Part shown: in pieces, positions 6,422-14,546 of the stretch | How the letters are laid out: every line of letters begins with the position of its first letter | Numbering within the stretch: position 1 is the stretch's first letter | IMG/VR virus record: IMGVR_UViG_3300034093_002579 | Coordinates: 1 to 64,000 of that record | Source of the DNA: a virus | Length of the DNA: 64,000 nucleotides | Direction: 5' to 3' (one strand) | Notes under the pieces: generated by a model | What the model was told of the DNA's origin: nothing | Database searches by the model: none | Seen by the model: the letters and a program-made list of their open reading frames with translations, nothing else | Made by a program: the position numbers and the translations under genes

Positions 6422-7786
6422 GTGGAGGAATCAAAAAACGCTAAGATAATATTTGAGAACGAGTATGTCGTATTGGTACAGGTGTTCAATAAGAACGCAG
6501 CGACCTATTACGGACCCCCCAAGGTTACTGAATTGTATGACCGAGATTTTAGTCATGGTGATTTATATTTTGCCGTGAGTAAATACAATCCTGGCCCTGA
6601 GTATATATACACACTATACAAACCTACCGATGGTGAGCTTGAATATTATTCAGGTATCGAATTAAAACTTGAAAGTTACGACAACATCACATTTAAGTAT
6701 CCGTACCTAAAACCCTACGTCCAAGATATTATGGGGAATAGTGAGATATACGATTTATTATTAAAAATTAAAAACGGTCAAAAGGTTAATAACTGGGATG
6801 CTAATAGATTTGACCCAATTGTATATGATATTAAGTTTAATGAACAAACACCTGGTAAAAGTAGAGTTAAATTAAAGTTTGATGATTATGAGGATTATTG
6901 GAAATTATTTGAGTTAACTGAAGGAGATATTTGGTTTGGAAATTACGTATATTCTAATTATGATTCCTACCAATTTGAAAGTGAAGATTTCGCTGATGAG
7001 GATTGGAAACAGGGTTATTTGTTACGGGAATTAAATGACGAAAACCAAATTAAACTAAAAGAAATTTTAAAATTATTATCGCCAGAACTATCTCAGTTAC
7101 GAAATGATGAAGAATGGGAAAAAGCGTCTAATTTACTATTATCAACATTTGAACGTGAATGTGAGGGAATTAAATCTGAATGGTTGTCAGAAAAAAATAA
7201 CTGTAAAGAACGAGGTGCCCGTAAGATGATTGAAGACGACTGTTGTAATTTCTTCCAAAATTATGGAATATTCAATATGGGTAATTGTTTTTATAGTTAT
7301 GTGACAACAGTGTCGGTATTATTATCTTTATATAAAATGGTTGATGAAAGACATTTCACGGTTAGTGAGGTTTTAAGTGATATTGGTCATAAATCAGGAA
7401 ATCTTGGTGGATGGGAAGAATATTCTTATGAACAGGATTGTATTGATTTTGATGATGAATCGTTCAATCGTAGTTGTGGTTGGCAATTAGATAAGATGTT
7501 TACTAAACTTGAGGATTCTGACGAATTTGAGGATATTAAAAAATTCTCAGATAATGCTTCGAAAATTTTAAGTAAGTACGACATGGAAACTAATTACAAA
7601 TTACCCAAAGACGAAACAAAAACATTTAGTATAATTAAAATGGACCCAAAAACTAATAAAGTCCATGTTGTTGTTTCAGTTAAGAATTCATATCAAGGCG
7701 AACAAAGAAGTTATGATTTTGAAGATTTTGACCAATTTTTACATCATCCCGAATTATTTGAAAATAGATTTGTCAAAGTAAAGTAA
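6422..7786 (+). CDS. Hypothetical acidic protein, 454 aa
   Basis: Not recognised. The likely start is GTG 6422 followed by EESKNAKIIFENEYVVLVQ; no in-frame ATG lies close upstream. The N-terminal roughly 100 residues are beta-rich with many Tyr (YYGPPKVTELYDRDFSHGDLYF). The middle is acidic and helical. The C-terminal third has a Cys pair DDCCNFFQNYG, a hydrophobic stretch around FYSYVTTVSVLLSLYKM, and ends in a beta segment TNKVHVVVSVKNSY. No known catalytic motif was seen. The middle hydrophobic stretch is not clearly transmembrane. It lies between tmRNA and a peptidase gene and has a late-type motif upstream. Confidence 0.6.
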   Translation: MEESKNAKIIFENEYVVLVQVFNKNAATYYGPPKVTELYDRDFSHGDLYFAVSKYNPGPEYIYTLYKPTDGELEYYSGIELKLESYDNITFKYPYLKPYVQDIMGNSEIYDLLLKIKNGQKVNNWDANRFDPIVYDIKFNEQTPGKSRVKLKFDDYEDYWKLFELTEGDIWFGNYVYSNYDSYQFESEDFADEDWKQGYLLRELNDENQIKLKEILKLLSPELSQLRNDEEWEKASNLLLSTFERECEGIKSEWLSEKNNCKERGARKMIEDDCCNFFQNYGIFNMGNCFYSYVTTVSVLLSLYKMVDERHFTVSEVLSDIGHKSGNLGGWEEYSYEQDCIDFDDESFNRSCGWQLDKMFTKLEDSDEFEDIKKFSDNASKILSKYDMETNYKLPKDETKTFSIIKMDPKTNKVHVVVSVKNSYQGEQRSYDFEDFDQFLHHPELFENRFVKVK

Positions 7787-7800
7787 TTTACTTATCTTTG
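7769..7800 (+). promoter_or_regulatory. Bacteroidota-type promoter, leaderless spacing
   Basis: TTTG at 7769-7772, a 20-base spacer and TATCTTTG at 7793-7800, then four bases to the ATG at 7805. It lies inside the end of the preceding gene. Confidence 0.78.
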
Positions 7801-7804
7801 GCCT

Positions 7805-8635
7805 ATGGAAAGAAACTATCAATTACTAAAGGACGTTTTGTCGGTCCCAACAAAGACATATAAGGAAGACCGAATGATTGAGTTTTTAGTTAATTGGTTA
7901 ACCGAAAACCAAATACCATTTCAGGTAGACGAACATCGAAACATTTATGCTACTAAGACATCTCAGGATATTACTGAAGATTTCTATTTCCCGTGTGTTA
8001 TTGCTCATACTGATACCGTACATCAATTAGACGTAATTAACGTTAGAGAAATGGAATTACCTAACGCTCAGGGAGTAATTAAACCATCATTAAAAGCATT
8101 CAACGATTTTGGTGAACCAACAGGAATTGGTGGTGATGATAAATGCGGTGTTTACGCATGTTTAGAATTATTAAAAGAATTACCAAATCTTAAAGCCGCA
8201 TTCTTTGTTTCAGAAGAAACAGGTTGCCACGGTTCAAAACAAGCGGATAAAAATTTCTTCGAGAATGTTGGATACGGAATTCAATTTGATGCTCCTGAAA
8301 ACTGGATGGTTAGTGAGTTCTGTATGGGAGTTCAATTATTTGGTAGAGAAACCGAGTTCTTTAAATCATGTGATGAGGTTTTAACAGAAACATTCAATCC
8401 TGATAGAAAATATCAATCTCACCCATACACAGACGTGTACGCTTTGAAGAACACATTTGACTTCTCATGTATTAACTTCTCGATTGGGTACTACGACTAC
8501 CACACTAGAGAAGAATACGTTGTAATCGAAGATGTTTATAATGGAATCAAAACGGGTAAAGAATTAATTGAGAAATTGGGTAATGTGAAATACCCATTCA
8601 AATCGAAACCACGATACAGTTATTTATTTGACTAA
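7805..8635 (+). CDS. M20-family metallopeptidase (PepT-like)
   Basis: Probable di-zinc exopeptidase of the M20/PepT type, cutting short peptides. The complete ligand set is visible: AHTDTVH (His68), GGDDKCG (Asp111/112), SEETGCHGS (Glu137, Glu138), QFDAP (Asp162) and DYHTREEYV (His233). At 276 aa it is shorter than cellular PepT (about 410), apparently because the dimerisation lid domain is reduced. The protein is cytoplasmic, with no signal peptide. It has its own host-like promoter four bases before ATG and a terminator after the stop, so it is an independent unit, probably early. Possible roles are recycling tmRNA/protease-derived peptides or destroying a peptide signal; neither is shown by the sequence. 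Confidence 0.85.
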   Translation: MERNYQLLKDVLSVPTKTYKEDRMIEFLVNWLTENQIPFQVDEHRNIYATKTSQDITEDFYFPCVIAHTDTVHQLDVINVREMELPNAQGVIKPSLKAFNDFGEPTGIGGDDKCGVYACLELLKELPNLKAAFFVSEETGCHGSKQADKNFFENVGYGIQFDAPENWMVSEFCMGVQLFGRETEFFKSCDEVLTETFNPDRKYQSHPYTDVYALKNTFDFSCINFSIGYYDYHTREEYVVIEDVYNGIKTGKELIEKLGNVKYPFKSKPRYSYLFD

Positions 8636-8640
8636 TAAAA

Positions 8641-8669
8641 AACCCCTCCGTAAGGTGGGGTTATTTTTT
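8641..8669 (+). terminator. Terminator after M20 peptidase gene
   Basis: AACCCC-T-CC, loop GTAA, GG-T-GGGGTT followed by ATTTTTT. Sits six bases after the stop. Confidence 0.8.
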
Positions 8670-8685
8670 GCTTATTAATGAACAT

Positions 8686-8710
8686 AAAAAAAGGGGGTTA
8701 TTCAACCCCT
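8686..8710 (-). terminator. Terminator overlapping clpC-like stop
   Basis: On the minus strand AGGGGTT, loop GAA, TAACCCCC, then seven T. The stem includes the last codons of the ClpC-like gene. Confidence 0.75.
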
Positions 8711-10740
8711 TTTCTTTTTCTTGTGACTTTCTTTTCCTCTTTAAACTTAACATCACCATTTTCACTTATTAACGTGTACTCAGTATTCTCTTGAATGTTA
8801 CTCTTAAGAACCTCTTCAGATATAAAATCTTCAACTTTATCCTGAATAGCTCTTTTCAATGGACGAGCACCATACATTTCATCAAACCCAACCTCAGAAA
8901 TCATATCTAAAATAGAATCGTCAAATTTAATATTATATTTAAGACCTGTCAATCTTTCAGATAAAATACTCAACTCAAGCTTAACAATTTTTTTAACATC
9001 TTCTTTCACTAGTGAATTAAAAATAATAACCTCATCAATACGGTTTAAAAATTCAGGGGCGAAAAACTTCTTAAGTTCCTTCTTCAAAACTTCTCTTTTT
9101 TGTTCTTCTTCAACGTAAGAACTCGAGTTAGTTTTAAATCCTACACCCGCACCAAACTCCTGTAGTTTTTTAACTCCAACGTTTGATGTCATGATAATGA
9201 CACAGTTTTTGAAGTTAATTTTTCTTCCCATACCATCTGTAAGGTGACCGTCATCCAACACTTGTAATAATGTTGAAAATATGTCTTTGTTTGCCTTTTC
9301 AATCTCATCAAATAAAATTACTGAGTAAGGTTTGTTTTTAACTTGTTCAGTTAATTGACCACCTTCGTCATAACCTACATATCCTGGAGGGGCTCCAATT
9401 AATCTTGAGATACTATGTTTTTCTTGGTATTCAGACATGTCCACACGAATCATATTCTCCTCACTACCAAACATTTGTTTTGCCAATTGTTTTGCTAAGT
9501 AAGTTTTACCTACACCTGTTGAACCAAGGAAAATAAATGAACCAATTGGTTTATTAGGGTCTTTAATACCTAATCTGTTTCGTCTGATTGACTTAGCAAT
9601 TTTCATAACCGCTTCAGATTGGCCAATTACTTTGTCAGATAAACTACCCTCTAATTGAGATAGTAACATCGTCTCATTAGCATTCAATTTACTAATAGGA
9701 ATTTTAGTCATGTTTGAAACGACCTCATAAACCAATTCGATAGAAACTTCTTTTTTCTTAATCTGAAGTTCCTCCTCAAATTTTTTCTTCTCAATATCTA
9801 ATTTATTGAGAATACGTTTTTCCTTGTCACGTAGATTTGCCGCCTCTTCGTAATTTTGTTTTTTAACAACCTCAAGTTTTTCAATTTTAACGTCGGCAGC
9901 TTCTTGTTTTAATTTTTCAATAATGTCAGGCATTTTAATCTCAACTTGACATCTCGCACCTACCTCATCAATAATGTCGAATGCCTTATCAGGAAACTCT
10001 CTGTCGGTGATATATCTTGCCGCCAAATCAACACATACTGAAAGTATTTCATCAGTATAAGATACCTTGTGGAATGATTCGTATTTATCTTTAACATTCT
10101 TAAGAATCTCCAAAGTCTCTTCTTTAGTCGCCGCGTCAACAATTACCTTTTGAAAACGTCTTTCTAATGCTCCGTCTTTCTCAAAGTTCTTACGATACTC
10201 ATCAAGAGTTGTTGCACCAACACATTGAATTTCTCCACGGGCAAGTGCTGGTTTGAAGATGTTTGATGCGTCTAACGAACCTGATGAATTACCTGCACCA
10301 ACTATTGTGTGAATTTCGTCAATAAAGACAATGATATTTGGTGCGTTTTGTAACTCCTCGATAATTACTTTCATACGTTCCTCAAACTGACCACGGTATT
10401 TTGTACCCGCAACAATCGATGTCATGTCTAACGAAACAATTCTTTTATCCATTAAATTTCTTGGACATTCACCGTTAAAAATTTTAATTGCTAATCCTTC
10501 TACGATTGCGGTTTTACCACAACCAGGTTCACCAATAATAATAGGGTTATTTTTCTTTCTACGAGAAAGGATTTGAGCAATCCTTGTAATTTCTCTTTCT
10601 CTACCAACAACAGGGTCTAATTTACCTTGTTCGGCCAATTTGATTAAATCTCGGCTGAAGTTATCCAACACAGGTGTTGATGAGTCAGATGTTGATTTAG
10701 GTGGGTTATTCTTTCCCCCATTATCCATGGATTCTATCAT
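8698..10740 (-). CDS. ClpC-like AAA+ unfoldase lacking N domain
   Basis: Hsp100/Clp ATPase with two AAA+ modules, 680 aa against about 810 for ClpC. D1 has Walker A GEPGCGKT (residues 70-77) and Walker B VFIDEIHT. The middle segment has a UVR-like NYEEAANLRDKEK, which marks ClpC rather than ClpB. D2 has GSTGVGKT and ILFDEIEKA, plus a GAGVGFKT loop where the ClpP-docking VGF tripeptide of ClpC lies. The N-terminal Clp repeat domain that binds adaptors is missing; D1 starts after about 35 residues of Ser/Asn/Pro-rich linker. It may therefore couple to host ClpP with altered substrate choice, and could degrade or spare tmRNA-tagged proteins. It has a TACCTTTG promoter box 54 bases upstream. Confidence 0.92.
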   Translation of the reverse strand: MIESMDNGGKNNPPKSTSDSSTPVLDNFSRDLIKLAEQGKLDPVVGREREITRIAQILSRRKKNNPIIIGEPGCGKTAIVEGLAIKIFNGECPRNLMDKRIVSLDMTSIVAGTKYRGQFEERMKVIIEELQNAPNIIVFIDEIHTIVGAGNSSGSLDASNIFKPALARGEIQCVGATTLDEYRKNFEKDGALERRFQKVIVDAATKEETLEILKNVKDKYESFHKVSYTDEILSVCVDLAARYITDREFPDKAFDIIDEVGARCQVEIKMPDIIEKLKQEAADVKIEKLEVVKKQNYEEAANLRDKEKRILNKLDIEKKKFEEELQIKKKEVSIELVYEVVSNMTKIPISKLNANETMLLSQLEGSLSDKVIGQSEAVMKIAKSIRRNRLGIKDPNKPIGSFIFLGSTGVGKTYLAKQLAKQMFGSEENMIRVDMSEYQEKHSISRLIGAPPGYVGYDEGGQLTEQVKNKPYSVILFDEIEKANKDIFSTLLQVLDDGHLTDGMGRKINFKNCVIIMTSNVGVKKLQEFGAGVGFKTNSSSYVEEEQKREVLKKELKKFFAPEFLNRIDEVIIFNSLVKEDVKKIVKLELSILSERLTGLKYNIKFDDSILDMISEVGFDEMYGARPLKRAIQDKVEDFISEEVLKSNIQENTEYTLISENGDVKFKEEKKVTRKRKGVE

Positions 10741-10794
10741 ATTTTGTTTTTTAGTTAATTATAAGGATTAATTTTGTATTTTCAACAACAGGTA

Positions 10795-10802
10795 CAAAGG
10801 TA
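10795..10802 (-). promoter_or_regulatory. Host-like -7 box for clpC-like gene
   Basis: TACCTTTG on the minus strand, 54 bases before the ATG. No good TTTG at the -33 position is seen. Confidence 0.5.
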
Positions 10803-10838
10803 AGTAAAATATCTAAATTAAAAAATTTAATTTTTGGT

Positions 10839-10847
10839 TATATTTAT
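10839..10847 (+). promoter_or_regulatory. Late-type promoter motif TATATTTAT
   Basis: TATATTTATGAATATG: the motif ends four bases before the ATG at 10852 and overlaps an earlier ATG at 10846. Confidence 0.55.
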
Positions 10848-10851
10848 GAAT

Positions 10852-11187
10852 ATGATAAAACACTACACCAAATATATTGAGACCTTAGGTGCTGATAAAG
10901 ATATCTTAGAAACATATAGAAATCTTAGACAATCATTCCAAAGAGAAGGTTGGTCCGAAAAGGATTTGGAGAAACCACCATATTATCCCCAAGATATTAT
11001 GAGAAACTTCCAAAGGTTTAGTAGTTTACATTCAAAATTATTCCAAGAACTAAAAAGTTTTTTCCCTGATGTTGACCACAATGAGTTTGTTGATTATCTT
11101 AAAGGTAAATTACAAATAATAGATTCAGAAACACCTTTACAAAATGGCAGTAAAAAAAGAAGAGATAATCGGGACGAAGATTATTAA
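10852..11187 (+). CDS. Hypothetical protein, about 111 aa
   Basis: Not recognised. Mostly helical and charged (HYTKYIETLGADKDILETYRN), with a very basic/acidic C-terminus KKRRDNRDED. ATG 10852 is chosen because it has the four-base spacing to the late-type motif seen at other genes; ATG 10846 is possible but overlaps the motif. Its last 44 bases overlap the KTSC-domain gene in another frame. Confidence 0.55.
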   Translation: MIKHYTKYIETLGADKDILETYRNLRQSFQREGWSEKDLEKPPYYPQDIMRNFQRFSSLHSKLFQELKSFFPDVDHNEFVDYLKGKLQIIDSETPLQNGSKKRRDNRDEDY

Positions 11188-11386
11188 CGAGATAGATTCA
11201 AGTAACTTAGTAAAAACTGAGTATGATACCGAAACCAAATTAATGGTGGTGGAATTTAAAAACGGTATGAAATACCAATATGACGCGGTTCCTCATGAGG
11301 TTTACACTAGATTTAGAATGAATGAGTCTCAAGGTAAATTCTTTAACACAGAAATCTCTAAAAAATTCAAATATACTAAACTTTAA
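11144..11386 (+). CDS. KTSC-domain protein, 80 aa
   Basis: Matches the small KTSC domain: EIDSSNLVKTEYDTETKLMV, an FKNGMKYQYDAVPHEVYTRF core, and a SQGKFFNTEI end. This fold is common in phage and bacterial proteins; its biochemical role is unknown, with RNA or nucleic-acid binding suggested in the literature. The start overlaps the end of the previous gene by 44 bases, implying coupling. The N-terminus MAVKKEEIIGTKIIN is an extra lead before the domain. Confidence 0.75.
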   Translation: MAVKKEEIIGTKIINEIDSSNLVKTEYDTETKLMVVEFKNGMKYQYDAVPHEVYTRFRMNESQGKFFNTEISKKFKYTKL

Positions 11387-11402
11387 TTATTATCAATACT
11401 CG

Positions 11403-11411
11403 ACTATTTAT
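11403..11411 (+). promoter_or_regulatory. Late-type promoter motif ACTATTTAT
   Basis: ACTATTTATTAGTA ends five bases before ATG 11417. Confidence 0.5.
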
Positions 11412-11416
11412 TAGTA

Positions 11417-12712
11417 ATGAGTGATTTAAAAAGTATATTAACTAGTTTTCACGTACAAGACGAATTAAATCCTAAGATTTGGGATGGGTCAATGGAAAAG
11501 ATGTCACCTAAAGTTAGGTCACGTCTACTTGAGATTGCTTATGAGTTTATAGAATTTTTAAACGTTGATATTTTTGTGTCAGACGTTATAATGACAGGTT
11601 CATTAGCCAATTATAACTGGTCAAAATTTTCAGACATTGATTTACACATCTTAGTTGACTTTAATCAATTCTCAAAAACTGAATTACCTTTATACGAAGA
11701 ATTATTCCAATTAAAAAAAACCATATATAACGACAAACACGATATCACCATCTACGGATATGAAGTTGAGTTATATGTTCAAAATGAAATTGAGTCTCAC
11801 TTTAGTAGTGGAGTGTATTCTGTTTTATTTGATACATGGGAAAATGAACCTAAAAAAGAAAATGTTAAAATTGACCTTGAACTGATTAAAAACAAATCAA
11901 AACAATGGATGGACATTATTGACGGTGTTATTGAAAGTGTTAAGGATGAATCTATTGATGACACTAAAAAAATTATCGACAAGTATAAGAAAAAACTTAA
12001 AAAATATAGAACTTGCGGATTAGAAGAAGGTGGAGAATATTCTGATGAAAACTTAGTATTTAAAGTATTGAGAAGAAATGGATATATTGAAAAATTATAT
12101 CAATATCAAGATAATCGTATTGATAAAGAATTATCCTTGAAAGAATCTACAACAACTATTGGTGGTAATTTTAAAACTGATTTAGAGAACGGTCCAAAAA
12201 ATCATGGTAGTAGAAAATTAGGTAATTGGCAATCAGATAATGCTTGGGATATTTTTGCCCCTCCGAATACAGTTGTTAATTCATATACTAACGGTACTGT
12301 AACTAAAATAAGAGATACTGGTAAAAATTCTGGAAAAATTTATGGAACACAAGTATCGATTAAAGGGTCTGACGGATTTCCTGATATTTTTTACACTCAC
12401 GTTAAAAATGTAAAATTAAAGAACGGAGATACAATTAAAGTTGGTGATTACATTGGAGTTGTTTCTGAATGGGTTGGACATGACACAATGACTCATGTGC
12501 ACATAGGATTACCTTATGGGGAACATATTAGAGAATTGTTAAAAAATTCTGGAAAAATTTTCACTAATAAATTGGGTACTGATTATAAAGATGATAGTAA
12601 TAATGACGAAACTGATTACGACGAGACTGTTATCACCAAAGGTATCGAAGGAAGTAATAAAGAAGTTAGTAATTGGTTAGAACCATTATTATCGACATTA
12701 GGATTTAAATAA
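11417..12712 (+). CDS. Nucleotidyltransferase-M23 peptidase fusion protein
   Basis: Two unrelated domains in one 431-aa product. Residues 1-230 are a nucleotidyltransferase-like fold with TGSLANYNWSKFSDIDLHI (GS at 61-62, DID at 73-75) and a Lys-rich helical extension. Residues about 245-390 are an M23/lysostaphin-type peptidase: NHGSRKLGNWQSDNAWDIFAPP, FYTHVKNVKLKNGD, VGDYIG and the second zinc motif THVHIGL. The first histidine is probably the one in NHGSR, as in phage M23 proteins with a WQSDNA motif. The C-terminus WLEPLLSTLGFK recalls the tail of the M15 protein at 2657. A virion lysin that also modifies nucleic acid or protein would be unusual; the NTase half could instead be structural. 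Confidence 0.75.
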   Translation: MSDLKSILTSFHVQDELNPKIWDGSMEKMSPKVRSRLLEIAYEFIEFLNVDIFVSDVIMTGSLANYNWSKFSDIDLHILVDFNQFSKTELPLYEELFQLKKTIYNDKHDITIYGYEVELYVQNEIESHFSSGVYSVLFDTWENEPKKENVKIDLELIKNKSKQWMDIIDGVIESVKDESIDDTKKIIDKYKKKLKKYRTCGLEEGGEYSDENLVFKVLRRNGYIEKLYQYQDNRIDKELSLKESTTTIGGNFKTDLENGPKNHGSRKLGNWQSDNAWDIFAPPNTVVNSYTNGTVTKIRDTGKNSGKIYGTQVSIKGSDGFPDIFYTHVKNVKLKNGDTIKVGDYIGVVSEWVGHDTMTHVHIGLPYGEHIRELLKNSGKIFTNKLGTDYKDDSNNDETDYDETVITKGIEGSNKEVSNWLEPLLSTLGFK

Positions 12713-12754
12713 ATGATTCAATTACGTTAGAACGATAACATTTTTGATTCTGAA

Positions 12755-12763
12755 TATATTTAT
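12755..12763 (+). promoter_or_regulatory. Late-type promoter motif TATATTTAT
   Basis: TATATTTATATATAAAA, 32 bases before ATG 12796; the leader between them is almost pure A. Confidence 0.6.
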
Positions 12764-12795
12764 ATATAAAATAATTTTAAAAAAAAAACAAAATA

Positions 12796-14136
12796 ATGGG
12801 AAACTTAAAACCAATTGGAAGTGAAAAATTACAAGGTATGGATAAAATCAACCGTATCATTGAAATTTCTAGATATAATGAAAATACTCCGACGCCTATA
12901 AATGAAGATAAATCAATCGAATATAGAAAGACTTTATCTGACGGAAACAATTATCAAATTGTTAAAGAAAAAAATGGGTACGTAATTAAAAAATCACTAA
13001 CTGAATCTGTTGGTGAAAATGATTACTTAGAACCAATGAAAAATAGAAAATACTATTCTTCTTATTCGCAAGCGTTCAAACGTCTTAACTTAATTGCTAA
13101 AGAGGTTAATATTAATGAAGGATATGAATCAAATGTTTCATTATTTGGTGAGAGCGATATTGATGAAAAAGCGGCGACAAAATACATTTTGAAAATGGGG
13201 GAAACTAAGGAACAAGCGGCACCCGCTCCTGCACCCGCTCCCGCTCCTGCACCCGCTCCCGCTCCTGCACCCTCACCCGCTCCTGCACCGACAGACGATT
13301 TAGGTATGGAAGATGATATGAGTATGGAAGAACCTGAAGGTGAAGAAATGGAACAACCTGAAGAAGATGAAGTTATTACATTAAAAGTTATTCAAAAATT
13401 AACAGGTAAATTAGCTCAGAAATTAAGAGCTTTCCAAGACACTCAAGAAGATGAGGAACCAATGACATCTAAAGACATTAAATATGTTATTAATTCTATC
13501 TTATCAGCATTGAATTTAGAATCATTGGATGAAGAAGATAAAGAAGATATTTTAAATAAACTTGAGGGTATTGAATCTGAGGAAGAATTTGGTGGTGAAG
13601 AAATGGATATGGAAGAACCTGAGGGTGACGAAATGGGTATGGAAGAACCTGAAGGTGAAATGGCTGAGGGTGATTCTGGCATGTTTGATGATGAAGACGA
13701 AGCACTTTCTGCGGGTAAAAAATTAGCAGATAATATTTTTGGTGAAGGTCATGATGAAGAAGATGGTGAAGAATATCGTTCAAAAATTAAAGGTGTTAAC
13801 CCAAAACATGGTAAACACATGGAAGATGTTATCGAAGGACTTTTTACCGAATCTAAAGTTGATGACATATTAAAAAAATACTTCAAGGTTGAGGAAAACG
13901 AACGTAATTTAATCGAAGCTAAAAAACAAAAACTTAATTTAATTAAAGAAAACAAATCAAAAACGATTAGTAAAATTAAGATTGTTTCTGAAAGTATTTC
14001 TCAAGAAGTTGCATCAACTAAATTGGTTTCCAAATACCCTAACGCTAAATTAGTGGGTAAAACAAATCACAAAAATTTAGTTTTTGAAATGAATAATAAA
14101 CAACTTAGAGTTACGGTTAAAGGTCAGATACTATAA
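12796..14136 (+). CDS. Acidic virion protein with Ala-Pro linker
   Basis: Probable structural or internal virion protein of unknown role. The N-terminal 130 residues are mixed. There follows a rigid Ala-Pro linker (about residues 140-168, repeated PA dipeptides) and a strongly acidic Met/Glu/Asp-rich region (SMEEPEGEEMEQPEEDE, EEMDMEEPEGDEMGM), interrupted by two helical segments around 195-215 and 225-255. The C-terminal 70 residues are basic. Acidic Met-rich composition like this is typical of capsid core/scaffold proteins. It overlaps the next start by one base and opens a run of virion genes. The Ala-Pro stretch is encoded by a near-perfect short tandem repeat (13219-13290), so its length may vary. 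Confidence 0.6.
   Translation: MGNLKPIGSEKLQGMDKINRIIEISRYNENTPTPINEDKSIEYRKTLSDGNNYQIVKEKNGYVIKKSLTESVGENDYLEPMKNRKYYSSYSQAFKRLNLIAKEVNINEGYESNVSLFGESDIDEKAATKYILKMGETKEQAAPAPAPAPAPAPAPAPAPSPAPAPTDDLGMEDDMSMEEPEGEEMEQPEEDEVITLKVIQKLTGKLAQKLRAFQDTQEDEEPMTSKDIKYVINSILSALNLESLDEEDKEDILNKLEGIESEEEFGGEEMDMEEPEGDEMGMEEPEGEMAEGDSGMFDDEDEALSAGKKLADNIFGEGHDEEDGEEYRSKIKGVNPKHGKHMEDVIEGLFTESKVDDILKKYFKVEENERNLIEAKKQKLNLIKENKSKTISKIKIVSESISQEVASTKLVSKYPNAKLVGKTNHKNLVFEMNNKQLRVTVKGQIL
13219..13290 (+). repeat. Ala-Pro coding tandem repeat
   Basis: Repeats of GCTCCTGCACCC and GCTCCC units encode alternating Ala and Pro in frame. Changes in copy number would lengthen or shorten the linker without frameshift. 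Confidence 0.75.
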
Positions 14137-14546
14137 TGAGTTATTTAATATATGTTAATGAATTAGGCCCTAATTATAAGGGAGATAACATATATGAATT
14201 CATATTTTCTGATACTTTAGAAAAAATATGGGGGGATAATTGGGAGTCAAAACCATCAAATGGTTACCCACTACCACCTGATTTAGAATTTATACGAAAA
14301 GTAGGAACTCTAAAAGATGACCAAGTTACATTATCAGTTATCCAAAATTCTGATTACTTCTCAATGATGGATTCTATGGATGGAGTAATTGCGATGGCTT
14401 GGGAGAACGAAAGTGATGATGTCGATTTTGACCATCAAAAAAGATTAGTGTTTAGATTCGGTGACGAAGAAACCACAGTCAAAGATAAATTATATGAACG
14501 TGATATCGTTTTAGAATTTGAAAAAAAGGTTGTCTATGAAAACTAA
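14136..14546 (+). CDS. Hypothetical protein, 136 aa
   Basis: Not recognised. Begins MSYLIYVNELGPNYKGDNIYEF, with several aromatic residues and a central WGDNWESKPSNGYPLPPDLEF. It ends in a charged segment (KLYERDIVLEFEKK). Its small globular, Trp-rich character and one-base overlap with the upstream virion gene suggest a co-produced virion or assembly protein. The end overlaps the next gene by 11 bases. Confidence 0.6.
   Translation: MSYLIYVNELGPNYKGDNIYEFIFSDTLEKIWGDNWESKPSNGYPLPPDLEFIRKVGTLKDDQVTLSVIQNSDYFSMMDSMDGVIAMAWENESDDVDFDHQKRLVFRFGDEETTVKDKLYERDIVLEFEKKVVYEN

Noticed and set aside
13443-13955. Minus-strand Ser/Pro- and His/Leu-rich frames in the acidic virion gene
   Set aside because: Mirror of the GAA/GAT-rich acidic codons; the plus-strand gene is continuous.
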